Shown piece after piece: positions 29,817 to 38,749 of a DNA stretch of 64,000 bases. The stretch is from assembly GCF_009866965.1 (NCBI RefSeq), contig NZ_SPKJ01000011.1, positions 1 through 64,000 on the forward strand, in the 5' to 3' direction. Position numbers and translations under genes: made by a program. Numbering within the stretch: the stretch's first letter is position 1; every line of letters starts with the position of its first letter. Origin of the DNA: Propylenella binzhouense (lineage in GTDB: Bacteria; Pseudomonadota; Alphaproteobacteria; Rhizobiales; Afifellaceae). The notes beneath the pieces were generated by a model. That model was not told where the DNA came from, did not search any database, and saw only the letters and a list, made by a program, of their open reading frames with translations.

Positions 29817-31144
29817 TGGCCGAGCCGACCCGCATCCGCACCAAGGCCGAAGAGGCGCTGGCGAACCATTTCGCCGCGCTCGACGGCGACGACCCGATCC
29901 GGGAGATCCGGGCGACCGCGTTCGACGCGTTCCTTTCGAAGGGCCTGCCGCACCGGCGGATCGAGGACTGGAAGTATACGGACCTGCGCAACCTCATGCG
30001 CGAGGCGCCGGGACCGGCCGTTCCGGCCGGCATCGACGACGCCAGGGCGGCGCTCGCCGGAGCGGACGTCTTCGATGGCGTCGACCGTGCGCGCCTCGTG
30101 TTCGTGAACGGCGTCTTCATGCCGAGCCTCTCCGACATGGCGGGGGTCGCTGGCGACATCGAGTTCGCGTCGCTCAACGCCTTTCTCGCCCGCGGCGGCG
30201 CGGTCCTCGATCGCTTCGCGGGAACCGATCCGGGCGAGTCGCCGATCCTCGCGCTCAACAGCGCCTTCGTCCGCGACGGCGCGATCCTGCGCGTGAAGGA
30301 CGGCGCGAAGCTCTCCCGCGCCGTCGAGATCGCGAACGTCTTCGCCGGGGGGAAGCCGGGGCTCCAGACGATGCGCCACCAGGTCCGGATCGGCCGGGGC
30401 GCGGAGGCCACCATCCTGGAGACCTTCTCCGGCCCCGACGGCGTGGCCTACCAGACCAACGCGGTGACCGAGGTCCAGGTCGACGCCGACGCCAGGGTCC
30501 GCTGGGTCGTCGCGCAGGAGGAGGGCGCCGAGGCCATCCACCTCCACATGCTGATCCCGCGGATCGCCGACCGGGCGGTGTTCGACCCGTTCAACTTCGC
30601 GACCGGCGCCAGGGTGGCCCGGGCGGAAATCCGGCTCGCCTTCGAGGGGGAGGCCGCCTCCGCAGGGATTCGCGGCATTGCGGTCGCGCGCGGCCGCCAG
30701 CACCTCGACGCGACGCTGATCGTCGACCACGCACTGCCGAACTGCACGAGCAAGGAACTCTTCAAGGCGGCCATAGGCGGCGAGGCGAAGGGCGTCTTCC
30801 AGGGCAAGATCATCGTCAGGCCCGATGCGCAGAAGACGGACGGCCAGATGATGAGCCAGGCGCTGCTCCTCTCCGACGGGGCGGAGTTCTCCAACAAGCC
30901 CGAGCTCGAGATCTTCGCCGACGACGTCATCTGCGGCCACGGCGCCACCTGCGGGCAGATCGACGAGGACATGCTCTTCTTCCTGCGCTCGCGCGGCATC
31001 GACAAATCCGAGGCGGAACGCCTGCTGATCCAGGCGTTCCTGGCGGAGGCGATCGAGGAGATCGGCGAGGAGGCCGTGGTCTCGGCGCTCGAGGCCCGCA
31101 CCCGGCACTGGCTCGGGGCCGAGCAGGAGGTTCTCTCAGCGTGA
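29816..31144 (+). CDS. sufD: Fe-S cluster assembly protein SufD
   Basis: Partner of SufB in the SufBC2D scaffold, needed for iron entry. It has 442 residues. The N-terminal helical part carries HRRIEDWKYTDLRNLMRE, a SufD hallmark, and the beta-helix core ends with ICGHGATCGQIDEDMLFFL, whose His corresponds to the functional His360 of E. coli SufD. It overlaps sufC by 1 bp and sufS by 4 bp (GTGA). Confidence 0.95.
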
Positions 31145-32373
31145 CCCCGAACGGCGCCTACGACGTCGAGGCGATCCGCCGCGACTTTCCGATCCTGTCG
31201 CGCACGGTCTACGGCAAGCCGCTCGTCTATCTCGACAGCGGCGCGTCGGCCCAGAAGCCGCTGGCGGTGCTCGATGCGGTCACCCGCGCCTACACGCAGG
31301 AATATGCGAACGTCCATCGCGGGCTCCATTTCCTTTCGAACGCCGCGACGGAAGCCTATGAGAACGCGCGCGGAATCGTGCGCGGCTTCCTGAACGCGCC
31401 GTCCGCCGACGAGATCGTCTTCACGCGCTCCTCGACCGAGGCGATCAACCTCGTCGCGCAGTCCTTCGGGGGCATGCGGATCGGCGAGGGCGACGAGATC
31501 GTGATCTCGCTCCTCGAGCACCATTCCAACATCGTGCCCTGGCACTTCTTCCGGGAGCGCCGCGGCGCCGTCATCAGGTGGATCCCCGTCCACGACGACG
31601 GCTCGCTCGACATGGAGGCGTTCGAGCGCCTCCTCGGGCCGCGCACCAGAATGGTCGCGGTGACGCACATGTCGAACGTGACCGGGACGATCGTGCCCGT
31701 GGCGGAGATCTGCCGGCTCGCGCATGAGCGCGGCATCCCGGTCCTCGTCGACGGCAGCCAGTCGGCGGTCCACCTGCCGATCGACGTGCAGGCGCTCGGC
31801 TGCGACTTCTTCGTCTTCACCGGGCACAAGACCTACGGCCCGACCGGCATCGGCGTGCTGTGGGCCAGGCGGGAGCATCTCGAGGCGATGCCGCCCTTTC
31901 TCGGCGGCGGCGAGATGATCCGCGACGTGACCGAGGACTGGGTCACCTACGGCGATCCTCCGCAAAAATTCGAGGCCGGAACGCCGCCGATCGTGCAGGC
32001 GATCGGGCTGGGCGCGGCGCTGCAGTACATGGAATCGGTCGGTCGCGAGGCGATCGCGGCGCACGAGGCGGACCTTGCGCGCTATGCCCACGAGCGGCTC
32101 GAGGCGATGAACTTCATCCGCATCTTCGGCCATGCGCCGGGGAAGGGAGCGATCATCGCCTTCGAGATGCAGGGCGCGCACGCCCATGACGTCGCGACGA
32201 TCATCGATCGGGAAGGAATCGCGGTGCGCGCCGGCACGCATTGCGCTCAGCCGCTCCTCGCCCGCTTCGGCGTGACCTCGACCTGCCGCGCCTCGTTCGG
32301 GCTCTATAATACCCGGGAAGAAGTCGATACCCTTGTGAAGGGGCTGAGCAAGGCCCATTCTTTCTTCGCGTGA
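31141..32373 (+). CDS. sufS: Cysteine desulfurase SufS (group II)
   Basis: Second desulfurase of the operon, supplying persulfide to SufBCD. It has 410 residues from a GTG that overlaps the sufD stop by 4 bp. The group II features are YGKPLVYLDSGASAQKPLAV, the PLP Lys in FTGHKTYGPTGIGVLW, and the reactive Cys in VRAGTHCAQPLLARFGV, in the short loop that needs a sulfur acceptor. No sufE or sufU is visible nearby, so its acceptor protein is either elsewhere or replaced. Confidence 0.96.
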   Translation: MTPNGAYDVEAIRRDFPILSRTVYGKPLVYLDSGASAQKPLAVLDAVTRAYTQEYANVHRGLHFLSNAATEAYENARGIVRGFLNAPSADEIVFTRSSTEAINLVAQSFGGMRIGEGDEIVISLLEHHSNIVPWHFFRERRGAVIRWIPVHDDGSLDMEAFERLLGPRTRMVAVTHMSNVTGTIVPVAEICRLAHERGIPVLVDGSQSAVHLPIDVQALGCDFFVFTGHKTYGPTGIGVLWARREHLEAMPPFLGGGEMIRDVTEDWVTYGDPPQKFEAGTPPIVQAIGLGAALQYMESVGREAIAAHEADLARYAHERLEAMNFIRIFGHAPGKGAIIAFEMQGAHAHDVATIIDREGIAVRAGTHCAQPLLARFGVTSTCRASFGLYNTREEVDTLVKGLSKAHSFFA

Positions 32374-32383
32374 CGAGAACGGC

Positions 32384-32785
32384 ATGATCGACAGCACCGA
32401 GACGACCGCGGCCCCCGAGGCCGAGGAAGCTGCACCGAACGCGATCGCGGTCGAGGGCGGCAGCATTCCGACCGACGAGCTGGAACGGCTCACCTCCGAC
32501 ATCGTGGGCGCGCTGAAGACCGTCTACGATCCGGAGATTCCGGCCGACATCTACGAGCTCGGGCTCATCTACAAGGTCGACATCGACGACGACCGCCAGG
32601 TCAACATCGACATGACGCTGACCGCGCCGGGCTGCCCCGTCGCGGGCGAGATGCCGAGCTGGGTCGAAGACGCGGTCGGTGCCGTCGCCGGCGTCTCGGG
32701 CGTCAGGGCGAACATCGTCTTCGATCCCCCCTGGTCGCCGGACCGCATGTCCGAGGAGGCGAAGACGGCGATCGGATGGTGGTGA
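32384..32785 (+). CDS. sufT: SufT, MIP18/DUF59 family Fe-S protein
   Basis: A 133-residue protein whose core is the MIP18/DUF59 domain (KTVYDPEIPADIYELGLIYK, TLTAPGCPVAGEMPSWVE, VVFDPPWSPDRMSEEAK-like end). Relatives help mature Fe-S proteins, especially when cluster demand is high. The Ala/Glu-rich first 25 residues are variable in the family. It lies 10 bp after sufS and is clearly part of the operon. Confidence 0.93.
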   Translation: MIDSTETTAAPEAEEAAPNAIAVEGGSIPTDELERLTSDIVGALKTVYDPEIPADIYELGLIYKVDIDDDRQVNIDMTLTAPGCPVAGEMPSWVEDAVGAVAGVSGVRANIVFDPPWSPDRMSEEAKTAIGWW

Positions 32786-32841
32786 CGACGCACCCTTCCG
32801 CCGTACTGGATTTCCTGTCGCTCAGTTCATAGATTTCCGCC

Positions 32842-33228
32842 ATGGCACTTCCAGGCAGATTCCAGGTCATACGCCTCACCGACGCGGCGGCCGTGCGCGT
32901 GCGAGAGATCGTCGCCAACGCGGGCGGTGCGACGGCCGGCATCCGCATCGGCGTGAAGAACGGCGGCTGCGCCGGCATGGAATACACGGTCAAGCTCGCC
33001 GAAGAGGCCGCCAAGGGCGACGATGTCGTCGACCTCGGCACCGCCAAGGTGTTCGTCGATCCCGCCGCCACCTTGTTCCTGCTCGGCACCGAGATGGATT
33101 ACGAGGAGACCAAGCTCCGGTCGGGCTTCGTCTTCAACAATCCGAACCAGGTCTCGGCCTGCGGCTGCGGCGAATCGGTGACGCTGAGGGCGGCCGATCC
33201 ATCCGCGCTCCAGGCGCAGCAGGCCTAG
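32842..33228 (+). CDS. sufA: A-type Fe-S carrier SufA/HesB
   Basis: Carrier that passes newly made clusters to target enzymes. The 128-residue protein has three conserved cysteines, one in KNGGCAGMEY and two in SACGCGES, in the FVFNNPNQVSACGCG context that defines the IscA/SufA/HesB family. It follows sufT by 56 bp and completes the Fe-S operon. Confidence 0.95.
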   Translation: MALPGRFQVIRLTDAAAVRVREIVANAGGATAGIRIGVKNGGCAGMEYTVKLAEEAAKGDDVVDLGTAKVFVDPAATLFLLGTEMDYEETKLRSGFVFNNPNQVSACGCGESVTLRAADPSALQAQQA

Positions 33229-33249
33229 GCGCGCGGCTCGCCCGGCCGG

Positions 33250-33909
33250 ATGGATCTCTTCGATCGGCTGCGCACGGGGGCCGAAGCCGAGTGGCGGGCC
33301 TATACACGGCACGAATTCGTCCGCGGGATGGGGACCGGCACGCTGCCGGAAAGCGCGTTCCGCCACTATCTCGTGCAGGACTATCTGTTCCTGATCCATT
33401 TCGCGCGCGCCTACGCGCTGGCCGTCTACAAGGGTCGCTCGCTCGCGGAGATGCGCGGGGCGCATGAGGGGCTGAAGGCCATTCTCGACGTGGAGATGGG
33501 CCTCCATGTCCGGCTTGCGGCCTCCTGGGGCATCACTGCGGGAGATCTCGAGGCCGCGCCAGAGGCGCGCGCGACGATGGCCTATACGCGCTTCGTGCTG
33601 GAGGCGGGGTTGCGCGGCGATCTCCTGGACCTTCACGTTGCGCTTGCGCCCTGCGTGGTCGGCTATGCGGAGATCGCGCGCGATCTGGCGGGCTCGGCGA
33701 GCGGGGAGGGCAATCCCTACCGCGTCTGGATCGACGAATATGCCGGGCCGGCTTACCAGGATGTCGCGGCCGCCGCGCGTGCCGATCTCGACCGTCTGGC
33801 CGAGCGCGCGCTGACCGAGGCCCGGTTCCCCGACCTCCTGAAGCTCTTCGGCCAGGCTTGCCGGCTCGAGGCCGACTTCTGGCAGATGGGCCTCACGGGT
33901 GCGGACTGA
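33250..33909 (+). CDS. tenA: TenA family thiaminase II-like protein
   Basis: All-helical 219-residue TenA protein. The family nucleophile Cys135 is present in HVALAPCVVGYAEI, with HYLVQDYLFLIHFARAY in helix three and GNPYRVWIDEYAG later. Characterised members hydrolyse aminopyrimidine breakdown products of thiamin so that the pyrimidine can be salvaged. It lies 21 bp after sufA on the same strand and may be co-transcribed, but no thiamin gene or TPP riboswitch is seen here. Confidence 0.9.
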   Translation: MDLFDRLRTGAEAEWRAYTRHEFVRGMGTGTLPESAFRHYLVQDYLFLIHFARAYALAVYKGRSLAEMRGAHEGLKAILDVEMGLHVRLAASWGITAGDLEAAPEARATMAYTRFVLEAGLRGDLLDLHVALAPCVVGYAEIARDLAGSASGEGNPYRVWIDEYAGPAYQDVAAAARADLDRLAERALTEARFPDLLKLFGQACRLEADFWQMGLTGAD

Positions 33910-33915
33910 ACCACC

Positions 33916-34263
33916 ATGGACCGCGACTTCATCAGGGACCTGTTCGCCCCCTTCGCCGACGTTTCCGTCCGCCGGATGTTCGGCGGCTTCGGCGTCTACC
34001 GGGACGGCCTCATGTTCGCGCTGGCAACAGGCGGCGAGATCTATGTGAAGGCCGATGCGGCGAGCCGCGCGATCTTCGAGGCGGCGGGCTCGTACCCGTT
34101 CGCCTATATGGCGAAGGAGCGCCGGGTCGAGACGTCCTACTGGCTCCTGCCGGCAGAGGCGCTCGACGATCCGGACGCGATGGCGCGCTATGCCGGCCTC
34201 GGCCTCGAGGCCGCGCTGCGGGCGCAGGCAGGGAAGGGGCGCAAGCCGAAGCGTGAGGTGTAA
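33916..34263 (+). CDS. TfoX/Sxy N-terminal domain protein
   Basis: A 115-residue protein made of the TfoX N-terminal domain alone: IRDLFAPFADVSVRRMFGGF, GVYRDGLMFAL and a conserved Tyr/Val/Lys strand (EIYVKAD). The domain is named after the competence regulator Sxy/TfoX, but stand-alone copies are widespread in bacteria without natural competence, and their function is unknown. It starts 6 bp after tenA. It ends convergent with the helicase gene. Confidence 0.85.
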   Translation: MDRDFIRDLFAPFADVSVRRMFGGFGVYRDGLMFALATGGEIYVKADAASRAIFEAAGSYPFAYMAKERRVETSYWLLPAEALDDPDAMARYAGLGLEAALRAQAGKGRKPKREV

Positions 34264-34289
34264 GAGGAGGCGGAAAGGCGCCTGCGCCT

Positions 34290-35780
34290 TCAGGCGTCCT
34301 CTGTCGTCTCCACGTTGCGCGGCAGCTTCACCGGGCGCAGCAGGAAGGCCGGCACGTGGTCGGCGAAGCCAACGGCCCGCGAGGCATCCTCGAGATCCTC
34401 CTCGCGCTCGCGCCGGCGCTCGCCGCGCCGATTCCGGCTCGGCTTCTCGTCGGAGCGCGCGCGCGGCTTCTCCGCCTTCGGCTCCGCAGCCGTTGCGACC
34501 GCTGCTTCGTCCTCGCCCGCCTCGGACTTGCCGCTCCTGCGGCGGCGGCGGGACTTCCGCCCCTCGCCGTCGGCCGAGAGTTCGTCCCCGGCGGGCTTGC
34601 CGCGGCTGCGGCCACGACCGCGCGGCACGTCCTCCTCTTCCCCGGCCGACCCGGAGAAGTCCGTTTCGCCCCAGGGGATTTCCTGCCCGATCAGCTTCTC
34701 GATGGCCTGGACATATTTCGTCTCGGGCTTCGTGACGATCGTCAGCGACTCGCCGGAGCGTCCGGCGCGCCCGGTGCGGCCGATGCGGTGGACATAGTCC
34801 TCGGCATGCGTGGGGACGTCGAAGTTGAAGACGTGGCTCACGGCCGGGATGTCGAGCCCGCGCGCGGCGACATCGCTTGCGACGAGGATCGCGATCTGGC
34901 CGTCGCGGAAGGCGTCGAGCGTCCTCAGGCGGGCGTGCTGGTCCATGTCGCCGTGCAGCGCCCCGGCCGAGTAGCCATGGCGCTCGAGCGAGCGGTGGAG
35001 CGTCGCCACGTCGCGCTTGCGGTTGCAGAAGACGATCGCGTTCTTGAGGTTCTCGGCGCCGTCGATGAGGCGGCGGAGCGTCGCCCGCTTGTCGTGCGGC
35101 TTGGAGCCCGAAGCGATGAGCTTCTGCGTGATGTTCTCGGCCGTGGAGGACGCCTTGGAGACCTCGATGCGAACCGGATCACGCAGGAACTTGGCGGCGA
35201 GTTCGCCGATCGCCGCCGGCATGGTCGCGGAGAACAGCATGGTCTGGCGCGTCGGCGGCAGCAGCTTCACGATCCGCTCGATATCCGGGATGAAGCCCAT
35301 GTCGAGCATGCGGTCCGCCTCGTCGATGACGAGGAACTCGACCCCGGTCAGGAGCAGCCGCCCACGCTCGAAATGGTCGAGCAGCCGGCCCGGCGTCGCA
35401 ATCAGGACGTCCGCGCCGCGCGTGATCTTCTTGTCCTGCTCATCGAACGAGACGCCGCCGATGAGGAGCGCCACGTTGAGCTTGTGGTTCACGCCGTAGC
35501 GGTCGAAGCTCTCCTGCACCTGGGCGGCGAGCTCGCGGGTCGGCTCCAGCACCAGGGTGCGCGGCATGCGCGCGCGGGCACGCCCCTGCTCGAGGATCGT
35601 GAGCATCGGCAGCGTGAAGGAGGCCGTCTTGCCGGTCCCCGTCTGCGCCAGCCCGAGCACGTCGCGCCGTGCGAGCACGTGCGGGATCGCCTGCTCCTGG
35701 ATGGGAGTGGGGGTGGTGTAGCCGACCGCCTTGACGGCCGATACGACCTTGTCGCTTAATCCTAGATCGTCGAAGCTCAT
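34290..35780 (-). CDS. DEAD-box RNA helicase, RhlE-like
   Basis: ATP-dependent RNA helicase of 496 residues. The Q motif (TPTPIQEQAIP), Walker A AQTGTGKTAS, DEAD box VIDEADRMLDMGF, SAT motif (FSATMP) and motif VI HRIGRTGRAG are all present. The last 120 or so residues are Arg/Lys/Glu-rich and disordered, as in RhlE and CsdA-type helicases that act in ribosome assembly or RNA decay. ATG 35780 is preferred over 35885 because it opens with the family MSFDDLGLSD. It follows parE on the same strand after 172 bp. Confidence 0.93.
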   Translation of the reverse strand: MSFDDLGLSDKVVSAVKAVGYTTPTPIQEQAIPHVLARRDVLGLAQTGTGKTASFTLPMLTILEQGRARARMPRTLVLEPTRELAAQVQESFDRYGVNHKLNVALLIGGVSFDEQDKKITRGADVLIATPGRLLDHFERGRLLLTGVEFLVIDEADRMLDMGFIPDIERIVKLLPPTRQTMLFSATMPAAIGELAAKFLRDPVRIEVSKASSTAENITQKLIASGSKPHDKRATLRRLIDGAENLKNAIVFCNRKRDVATLHRSLERHGYSAGALHGDMDQHARLRTLDAFRDGQIAILVASDVAARGLDIPAVSHVFNFDVPTHAEDYVHRIGRTGRAGRSGESLTIVTKPETKYVQAIEKLIGQEIPWGETDFSGSAGEEEDVPRGRGRSRGKPAGDELSADGEGRKSRRRRRSGKSEAGEDEAAVATAAEPKAEKPRARSDEKPSRNRRGERRREREEDLEDASRAVGFADHVPAFLLRPVKLPRNVETTEDA

Positions 35781-35895
35781 CTGAAGATGGGTTGGCGCGG
35801 GCGGAAGATCATCGCCGCGGCGCGAGTTCGAACTTGCGCGGAAAATAGGGACGGAAGGCGCCGAGTCAAGGCGCACCGACCGCATTCCGCCCGAT

Positions 35896-35915
35896 CCGGC
35901 ACGAAAATGTGCCGG
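35896..35915 (-). terminator. Terminator-like hairpin after parE
   Basis: Perfect 7-bp arms CCGGCAC and GTGCCGG enclose a 6-nt A/T-rich loop, 37 bp beyond the parE stop and before the helicase start. It may end the parE transcript or lie in the helicase leader. Confidence 0.4.
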
Positions 35916-35952
35916 TTCGGCCAGCCGTCCCGGCCTTTTCCCGCTCCGAACT

Positions 35953-37983
35953 TCAGATGTCGAGGTCGTGGGCGAAAGCCGCGCGCTCCTGGATGAAGGC
36001 GAAGCGGTCTTCGGGCTTGTTGCCCATCAGCCGGGTCACGGTGTCCTTCGTCAGCTGGATCTCGCCGTCCACGATGTCGACCCGGAGCAGCGTGCGCTTC
36101 TTCGGATCCATCGTCGTGTCCTTGAGCTGCTGCATCGGCATCTCGCCGAGACCCTTGAAGCGGCTGATCTCGATCTTGCCGCGGCCGTCGAATTCGTTCG
36201 CGATCAGCGCATCGCGGTGGGCGTCGTCGCGGGCATAGAGCACCTTCGCGCCCTGCGCGATCCGGAAGAGCGGCGGGACGGCGAGGAAGAGATGGCCCTC
36301 GCGGACGAGCTCCGGCATCTCGCGGTAGAAGAACGTGATGAGGAGCGAGGCGATGTGGGCGCCGTCGACATCGGCGTCGGTCATGATGACGACCTTGCCG
36401 TAGCGGAGGTCGCCCTCCCGGTAGCGGGAGCCGGTTCCGCAGCCGAGCGCCTGGACGAGATCCGCGAGCTGCTGGTTCTGGACCACCTTGTCGCGGCCGG
36501 CATTCGCGACATTGAGGATCTTGCCGCGCAGCGGCAGCACCGCCTGCGTGCGCCGGTCGCGCGCCTGCTTCGCCGAGCCGCCGGCGGAATCGCCTTCCAC
36601 GATGAAGAGCTCGGTTTCGTCGCGCGCGCTCGCGCTGCAATCGGCGAGCTTGCCCGGAAGCCGGAGCTTCTGCGTCGCGGTCTTGCGGGCGACCTCCTTT
36701 TCGCGGCGCCGGGCCAGCCGCTCGTCCGCGCGCTCGATGACCCAGTCGAGCAGCTGGCCGGCCTGGCTCGGCGAGGCGGTGAGCCAGTGCTCGAAGGAAT
36801 CGCGGATGGCATTCTCCACGATGCGGCCGGCCTCGCCTGTCGCGAGCCGGTCCTTCGTCTGGCCGACGAACTCCGGCTCCCGGATGAAGACGGAGAGCAT
36901 GCCGGCGCAGGCGACCAGGATGTCGTCGGAGGTGATCTGGGCGGCCCGCTTGTTGCCGATCATCTCGGCATAGGTCTTGAAGCCGCGCAGGAGCGCGCTC
37001 CGCAGCCCCGCTTCGTGCGTGCCGCCGTCCGGCGTCGGGATGGTGTTGCAATAGGAGCGGAGGAAGCCGTCGCCGGGATACCAGGCGATCGCCCATTCGA
37101 CGGCGCCGTGCCCGCTCTGCTGCTTGGTGCGGCCGGCGAAGATCTCGCTTCCGATCAGCGTCTCGCCGGCGAGCTCCGCCTCGAGATAGTCCTTGAGGCC
37201 GCCCGGAAAGCGGAACACGGCCTTCTGCGGCACGGCCGGCTTGCCCTGGACGAGCGTCGGCGCGCACGACCAGCGGATCTCGACGCCGCCGAAGAGATAG
37301 GCCTTGGAACGCGCCGCGCGGAACAGGCGCTCCGGATCGAAGGCCGCGCCTTCGCCGAAGATCGCGGCATCGGGCCTGAAGCGGATGCGCGTGCCGCGGC
37401 GGTTCTGCACCTCGCCCGCCAGTTCGAGCCCGGAGGCCGGCTTGCCGCGCGAGAAGACCTGCCGGTAGAGCTTGCGGTCGCGCGCCACTTCCACCTCGAG
37501 CCATTCGGAGAGCGCGTTCACCACCGAGACGCCGACGCCGTGGAGGCCGCCGGAGGTCTCGTAGACCTTGGAATCGAACTTTCCGCCGGCATGGAGGGTG
37601 GTCATGATGACCTCCAGGGCGGACTTGTCCTTGAACTTCGGATGCGGGTCGACCGGGATGCCGCGCCCGTTGTCGGTCACCGAGAGCGTGCCGTCCCCTT
37701 CGAGCTCGACCTCGATCCACGAGGCGTGGCCGGCCACCGCCTCGTCCATCGAATTGTCGATCACCTCGGCGAAGAGATGGTGGAGCGCCTTCTCGTCGGT
37801 GCCGCCTATGTACATTCCGGGCCGGCGCCGCACCGGCTCCAGCCCTTCGAGAACCTCGATGTCCGCCGCCGTGTAAGCCTCGGCCGCGGGCGCGGACGCC
37901 CGCTCGGCGCGGCGTGCCGGCTTGCTGCGGGCCGGTTGCGATGCGGCCTCGGGGGCCGAGAAGAGGTCGTCCGATCTGTCCAT
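35953..37983 (-). CDS. parE: DNA topoisomerase IV subunit B
   Basis: ATPase half of topoisomerase IV, which unlinks daughter chromosomes. The 676 residues from ATG 37983 show a GHKL ATPase domain (VIDNSMDEAV, VTDNGRGIPVDPHPK, GGLHGVGVSVVNAL), a transducer region, and a TOPRIM domain with VEGDSAGGSAKQARD and TDADVDGAHIASLLI. KQARDRRTQAVLPLRGKILN and the length favour ParE over GyrB, which usually exceeds 800 residues. The start is chosen because upstream in-frame residues are not conserved-looking. It is preceded by the long non-coding region to 38749. Confidence 0.95.
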   Translation of the reverse strand: MDRSDDLFSAPEAASQPARSKPARRAERASAPAAEAYTAADIEVLEGLEPVRRRPGMYIGGTDEKALHHLFAEVIDNSMDEAVAGHASWIEVELEGDGTLSVTDNGRGIPVDPHPKFKDKSALEVIMTTLHAGGKFDSKVYETSGGLHGVGVSVVNALSEWLEVEVARDRKLYRQVFSRGKPASGLELAGEVQNRRGTRIRFRPDAAIFGEGAAFDPERLFRAARSKAYLFGGVEIRWSCAPTLVQGKPAVPQKAVFRFPGGLKDYLEAELAGETLIGSEIFAGRTKQQSGHGAVEWAIAWYPGDGFLRSYCNTIPTPDGGTHEAGLRSALLRGFKTYAEMIGNKRAAQITSDDILVACAGMLSVFIREPEFVGQTKDRLATGEAGRIVENAIRDSFEHWLTASPSQAGQLLDWVIERADERLARRREKEVARKTATQKLRLPGKLADCSASARDETELFIVEGDSAGGSAKQARDRRTQAVLPLRGKILNVANAGRDKVVQNQQLADLVQALGCGTGSRYREGDLRYGKVVIMTDADVDGAHIASLLITFFYREMPELVREGHLFLAVPPLFRIAQGAKVLYARDDAHRDALIANEFDGRGKIEISRFKGLGEMPMQQLKDTTMDPKKRTLLRVDIVDGEIQLTKDTVTRLMGNKPEDRFAFIQERAAFAHDLDI

Positions 37984-38207
37984 CGGGCCCAGGTGGGAAG
38001 TCCGAATCAGAGGTTCAGTGTGACATGCCGGCGCTCGGAAGACGACCGTGGTTCGGCCTTTGTTCCAGGCCGGCGCCGCGTGATGCATAGAGGCTGCAGG
38101 GATGAAGGTCCACCCGGAGGCGCAAATCGGCGGCCGACATGCGGAGGGCGGTCGGCCAGGAGCGGGGGGCCAGAGCTTGACGGCAGGGCGGGTCCGGGAC
38201 GCAAGAA

Positions 38208-38244
38208 GGCGGCTCCAAAGCCTGGTCGATGCTTTCGAGCCGCC
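38208..38244. terminator. Long hairpin, 14-bp stem, between parE and the RimK-like gene
   Basis: Arms at 38208-38221 and 38231-38244 pair over 14 positions with one mismatch around a 9-nt loop; the outer eight pairs are GGCGGCTC/GAGCCGCC. No T-run follows directly. It could terminate leftward transcripts from the GNAT/RimK pair before the parE promoter, or be part of a structured RNA. Confidence 0.45.
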
Positions 38245-38501
38245 TCTATACGGGTCTTCGGGTTTGTTCGACTCCCACCATTGCAAGGAGCCCGGTGGCT
38301 TCTGGGCCCATTCAAAGAGTCGGTCACGACCCGTGCGGGTTCAAATCAAACATCCGCAGTCCGCAGAATTCAGCGCTGAGCTCTCGAAGAGAGCGCTCAA
38401 ACCTCCTCTTGCTCGCAGCACTTCGTTCGACGTTCTGCAGGCAGAATTGGTATTCGATTGTGGTGCCGTGTCTGGCCGATCGAGCGAGCCCGACTCGAAC
38501 T

Positions 38502-38537
38502 CTACCCAATCGGCCCGATCTCCTCCGGAGGATTCAT
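38502..38537 (-). CDS. Possible 11-residue mini-ORF with ideal ribosome binding site
   Basis: On the minus strand AAAGGAGG (38554-38547) lies 9 bases before an ATG at 38537. The frame reads MNPPEEIGPIG and stops at 38502. The Shine-Dalgarno sequence is as strong as any in the window. The CCTCC of codons 3-4 could pair with it and hide it. It lies 213 bp beyond the RimK-like ligase stop on the same strand. It may be a leader peptide, a very small gene, or chance. No family is recognised. Confidence 0.2.
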   Translation of the reverse strand: MNPPEEIGPIG

Positions 38538-38540
38538 TTT

Positions 38541-38577
38541 CGTAGACCTCCTTTCATCGGAATGACTTGAGTCTACG
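38541..38577. promoter_or_regulatory. Inverted repeat flanking the mini-ORF ribosome binding site
   Basis: Perfect 7-bp arms CGTAGAC (38541-38547) and GTCTACG (38571-38577) are 23 bp apart. In RNA of the minus strand the pairing would enclose most of the AAAGGAGG, which could modulate its use. Confidence 0.3.
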
Positions 38578-38583
38578 CGGATC

Positions 38584-38628
38584 GGAGCGGCCGTCAAGCG
38601 CATCATGATGCGCGGAATCCTCCGCTCC
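38584..38628. terminator. Nested inverted repeat downstream of the RimK-like gene
   Basis: An outer pair GGAGCGG/CCGCTCC (38584-38590, 38622-38628) encloses the perfect 16-bp palindrome GCGCATCATGATGCGC (38598-38613). It lies 121 bp beyond the RimK-like stop and could be its terminator or a protein-binding palindrome. Confidence 0.4.
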
Positions 38629-38749
38629 CGAGGCGGCGCGCGAAAGGGCCGGCGTTGGTGACATTCGCGATCCGTATCGGCTCGGACCCTCGCTTCTTGG
38701 CGGACGTCGCACGGGCCGGGGAATGCGGCCTGTCCCGGGTGCCGTGCCG

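Larger units (their letters stand above)
37984..38749. other. Anomalous 766-bp non-coding region with strong inverted repeats
   Basis: This is the longest gap in the window. Between about 38340 and 38580 G+C falls to roughly 55 percent, well below the flanks. Open frames here are short and lack codon bias, so I call no normal gene. It holds several inverted repeats (38208-38244, 38380-38394, 38541-38577, 38584-38628), a tandem TCCGCAG pair near 38352-38367, and one perfect Shine-Dalgarno sequence serving an 11-codon frame. It must also contain the parE promoter. It could be a structured RNA, a decayed element or an attenuated leader. Confidence 0.5.

Noticed and set aside
38220-38520. Possible tRNA genes, because GTTCGACTCC, GGTTCAAATC and GAGTTCGAGTC resemble T-loops
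   Set aside because: None has a matching 5' acceptor strand, a five-pair T-stem or a plausible anticodon arm. At most these are chance or decayed fragments; tRNAscan-SE would decide.
38102-38570. Two overlapping plus-strand frames (147 and 113 codons)
   Set aside because: They lack ribosome binding sites and family motifs, mix Ser/Arg/Pro-rich sequence, and cross the inverted repeats.
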